Part shown: in pieces, positions 40,945 through 42,950 of the stretch | Numbering within the stretch: position 1 is the first letter of the stretch | How the letters are laid out: the number at the start of each line of letters is the position of its first letter | Assembly: GCA_023411775.1 (NCBI GenBank) | Contig: JAEYOL010000111.1 | Coordinates: 1-42,950 of the forward strand | Length of the DNA stretch: 42,950 nucleotides | Reading direction: 5' to 3' | Origin: Bacteroidota bacterium | Lineage (GTDB): Bacteria; Bacteroidota; Bacteroidia; Chitinophagales; Chitinophagaceae | The notes under the pieces: generated by a model | Told to the model about the DNA's origin: nothing | What the model saw: only the letters and a program-made list of their open reading frames with translations | The model's database searches: none | Program-made: the position numbers and the translations under genes

Positions 40945-42950
40945 ATGAGACAAATTTATATTTCCTTCCTGCTTATTTTGGCTTCGAATTTCCAGGCGGC
41001 TGCACAGAGAAACGGTGCCGTAAAAGGCCTGGTATATGATACCCTTGCAAAAAGATCCGTGGCTGATGTAACCATTACGGTGCTTGCCAAAAAGGATTCC
41101 TCCCTGGTGACATTCGGTGTGACCGACAATGCGGGTCGTTTCAGCCTTGACAATATACCGGCGGGTGAGTACCGGCTGCTGCTTACCCATGTTGCTTATC
41201 ATAATGCCAGCAAAAATTTTGCGATAGATGAAAACAATAAGCAGGTTGACCTGGGTCGACTTGTTATGAACGACAGGACAACCGTTCTGCAGGAAGTAGT
41301 AGTGAGCAGCGAGGCTCCTCCGGTGACCCTGATTGGGGATACGGTGCAATACAATGCGGGGTCATTTAAAACGCCGCCACACGCCAGCGTGGAACAGCTT
41401 TTGAAAAAATTGCCGGGCGTGGAAGTTGGAAAAGACGGAACGGTGAAAGCCCAGGGACAAACAGTAAATAAAGTATTGGTGGACGGAAAGGAGTTCTTTG
41501 GCAATGATCCTAAAATGGCTACCAAGAACCTGCCTGCCGATGCGATTGATAAGGTCCAGGTGTATGACAAGATGAGCGACCAGGCGCAACTTACCGGTTT
41601 TGACGATGGCAATAGCGAAAAGACCATCAACCTGAAACTAAAAAAGGATAAAAAGAAAGGTGCTTTTGGAAAGATCATGGGCGGAGGCGGCACCGATGAG
41701 CGTTTTGAAGGCCGGTTTAACGTGAATTCATTTAAAGGCGCCCGCCAGATGTCGGTCATCGGGATGGCCAATAACACCAATTCTGAAGGTTTTTCTTTTA
41801 TGGACATGATGAACTTTACCGGCGAGCTTGGCCGGTTGATGAGGGGAGGAAATGGAAACATAAATATCCAGATCACATCCGATAACCCGATGGCAGGTGT
41901 ATTGGGTGGAAACAACCGGGGCATTCGCACCATTTGGGGAGGCGGCATCAATTACAACAATATCATAGGTAACAAAATAGATTTTACCAGCAACTATTTT
42001 TACAATCACTACAATCCAAAAATTGAATCACAGGTGGAAAGGCAATTCATATTGCCGGATTCCTCGTATTTCCATCGCCAGAATTCGGTGAGCGATAATA
42101 GTAATAACAGTCACCGGTTAAACCTGGGTGTCGACTATATCATTGATTCATTTCATTCCCTGAAGATCACACCCTCGCTGGGATACCAGAAGACAGGCAA
42201 TGACGTTTTTAGTGACTATCAGCAGGTAGGAAATGATGGCAAGTTGTCTAATAACGGTTTCAACCACTCATTGAGTAACAGCACGAGCTATAATTTCAGG
42301 AATGATCTCCTGTTCCGTAAAAAGTTCCGGCGCCGTGGCCGCACTTTTTCACTAAGTCTTCAAACTTCGTTGAATAATAGCGAAACAGATGGCAGCCTGC
42401 GATCAGTCACTGAGTTTTTAGCAAGAAATGGTGGTGGAACCTTTGTGGACACTATCAACCAACAGATCATCAATGAATCAGACCTCACGGGATACACGGG
42501 CCGTATGGTTTATACCGAGCCATTGTTCAAGCGTTCGCTGATGGAATTCAGTGTGGGTAAAAGCCAAAACAGTAACACTGCACAGAAAGTAACGTATGAT
42601 TATAACGATGGAAATGGTAAGTATGACAGTATAAATGACTCACTTACCAACGACTTTGAGAATAAATATGGCTATGTCAATGCAGGCTACCGTGTTCGCA
42701 CACAAAAAAAGAAATATAACTATGCCATTGGCGTAAGCTGGCAGCAGGCCGAACTGGAAGGGAAGATTATTAGTGGTGTCAAGGATTCTGTAATCACGAA
42801 GACCTTCTCCAATTTTTTACCTACAGCCCGGTTCCAGTATAATTTTACCCGGTTTAAAAATTTTACGATCAACTATCGGGCCTTTACCAACCAGCCTTCG
42901 GCTTCCCAATTACAGCCCGTACCTGATATCAGCGACAGGCTCAATATCAG
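40945..42950 (+). CDS. Outer-membrane beta-barrel protein with CarboxypepD-like and plug-like domains (3' partial)
   Basis: The frame opens at the ATG at 40945 and runs off the window; 668 residues are visible. A signal peptide (about 1-21, ending AAAQ) is followed by a carboxypeptidase-regulatory-like beta domain (AVKGLVYDTLAKRSVADVTI, residues about 25-105), a TonB-plug-like region (SVEQLLKKLPGVEVGKDGTV, VNKVLVDGKEFFGNDPKM), and the start of a large barrel (repeated aromatic-rich strands such as GGGINYNNI). It fits the OMP_b-brl_3 type relatives of TonB-dependent receptors. No SusD-like partner or TonB box can be claimed. It could take up or export an unknown ligand. Confidence 0.88.
   Translation, partial: MRQIYISFLLILASNFQAAAQRNGAVKGLVYDTLAKRSVADVTITVLAKKDSSLVTFGVTDNAGRFSLDNIPAGEYRLLLTHVAYHNASKNFAIDENNKQVDLGRLVMNDRTTVLQEVVVSSEAPPVTLIGDTVQYNAGSFKTPPHASVEQLLKKLPGVEVGKDGTVKAQGQTVNKVLVDGKEFFGNDPKMATKNLPADAIDKVQVYDKMSDQAQLTGFDDGNSEKTINLKLKKDKKKGAFGKIMGGGGTDERFEGRFNVNSFKGARQMSVIGMANNTNSEGFSFMDMMNFTGELGRLMRGGNGNINIQITSDNPMAGVLGGNNRGIRTIWGGGINYNNIIGNKIDFTSNYFYNHYNPKIESQVERQFILPDSSYFHRQNSVSDNSNNSHRLNLGVDYIIDSFHSLKITPSLGYQKTGNDVFSDYQQVGNDGKLSNNGFNHSLSNSTSYNFRNDLLFRKKFRRRGRTFSLSLQTSLNNSETDGSLRSVTEFLARNGGGTFVDTINQQIINESDLTGYTGRMVYTEPLFKRSLMEFSVGKSQNSNTAQKVTYDYNDGNGKYDSINDSLTNDFENKYGYVNAGYRVRTQKKKYNYAIGVSWQQAELEGKIISGVKDSVITKTFSNFLPTARFQYNFTRFKNFTINYRAFTNQPSASQLQPVPDISDRLNI

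Noticed and set aside
41199..41951. 250-codon minus-strand frame
   Set aside because: It lies opposite the outer-membrane barrel gene, whose signal peptide and domain motifs are clear; the antisense protein is Pro/Ser-rich and unrecognisable.

Overview
The window looks like a chromosomal segment of a Bacteroidota bacterium, most likely of the Chitinophagaceae type. This is inferred from three things: promoters that match the Bacteroidota -7 box TAnnTTTG, lineage-typical proteins (an IPExxxVDY-family protein, Rho with a long charged N-terminal insert, a TonB-CarboxypepD-style outer-membrane barrel protein, a PadR/PspC pair), and a YbeY whose third metal ligand is Asp. No tRNA, rRNA, CRISPR array, prophage or intact insertion sequence was seen.

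Layout. 1-2438: 3' part of a Pif1/RecD-like helicase. 2541-5588: a compact three-gene cluster of a SET methyltransferase, an ATP-grasp ligase and an ATP-grasp-SET fusion; this is the most unusual system here. 5608-9967: housekeeping genes tonB-like, mnmG (gidA), ybeY, feoA and nadD. Two near-consensus parS sites lie between mnmG and ybeY, which suggests that the replication origin is not far away. 10008-18666: chromate transporter, secreted M20 amidohydrolase plus a class A beta-lactamase-like hydrolase, feoB, and an M28 peptidase / IPExxxVDY / pterin dehydratase run. 18667-19670: a gene-free kilobase with an inverted pair of repeats and a decayed IS3-type transposase start. 19671-26766: cyclase-family lipoprotein, a secreted unknown protein, rho, asnS and a universal stress protein. 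27193-30277: an NTF2-like / PadR / PspC operon with a perfect inverted repeat over its promoter. 30348-34067: mscS-like, gcvT, SRPBCC and comB. 34265-38029: a large SWIM-SNF2 helicase. 38366-42950: class C beta-lactamase-like hydrolase, a probable unlisted 51-residue gene with its own terminator, a small secreted unknown, and the start of a large outer-membrane barrel protein that runs off the end.

A dispersed repeat with a 143-bp period occurs at 20.6-20.9 kb and, in inverted orientation, as two tandem units at 38.0-38.3 kb. Several genes were given later starts than the longest reading frame, because promoters or family alignments require it; mnmG and comB appear to be leaderless. The functional idea for the SET/ATP-grasp cluster (a small peptide or amino-acid conjugate that is both ligated and N-methylated) is inference only.
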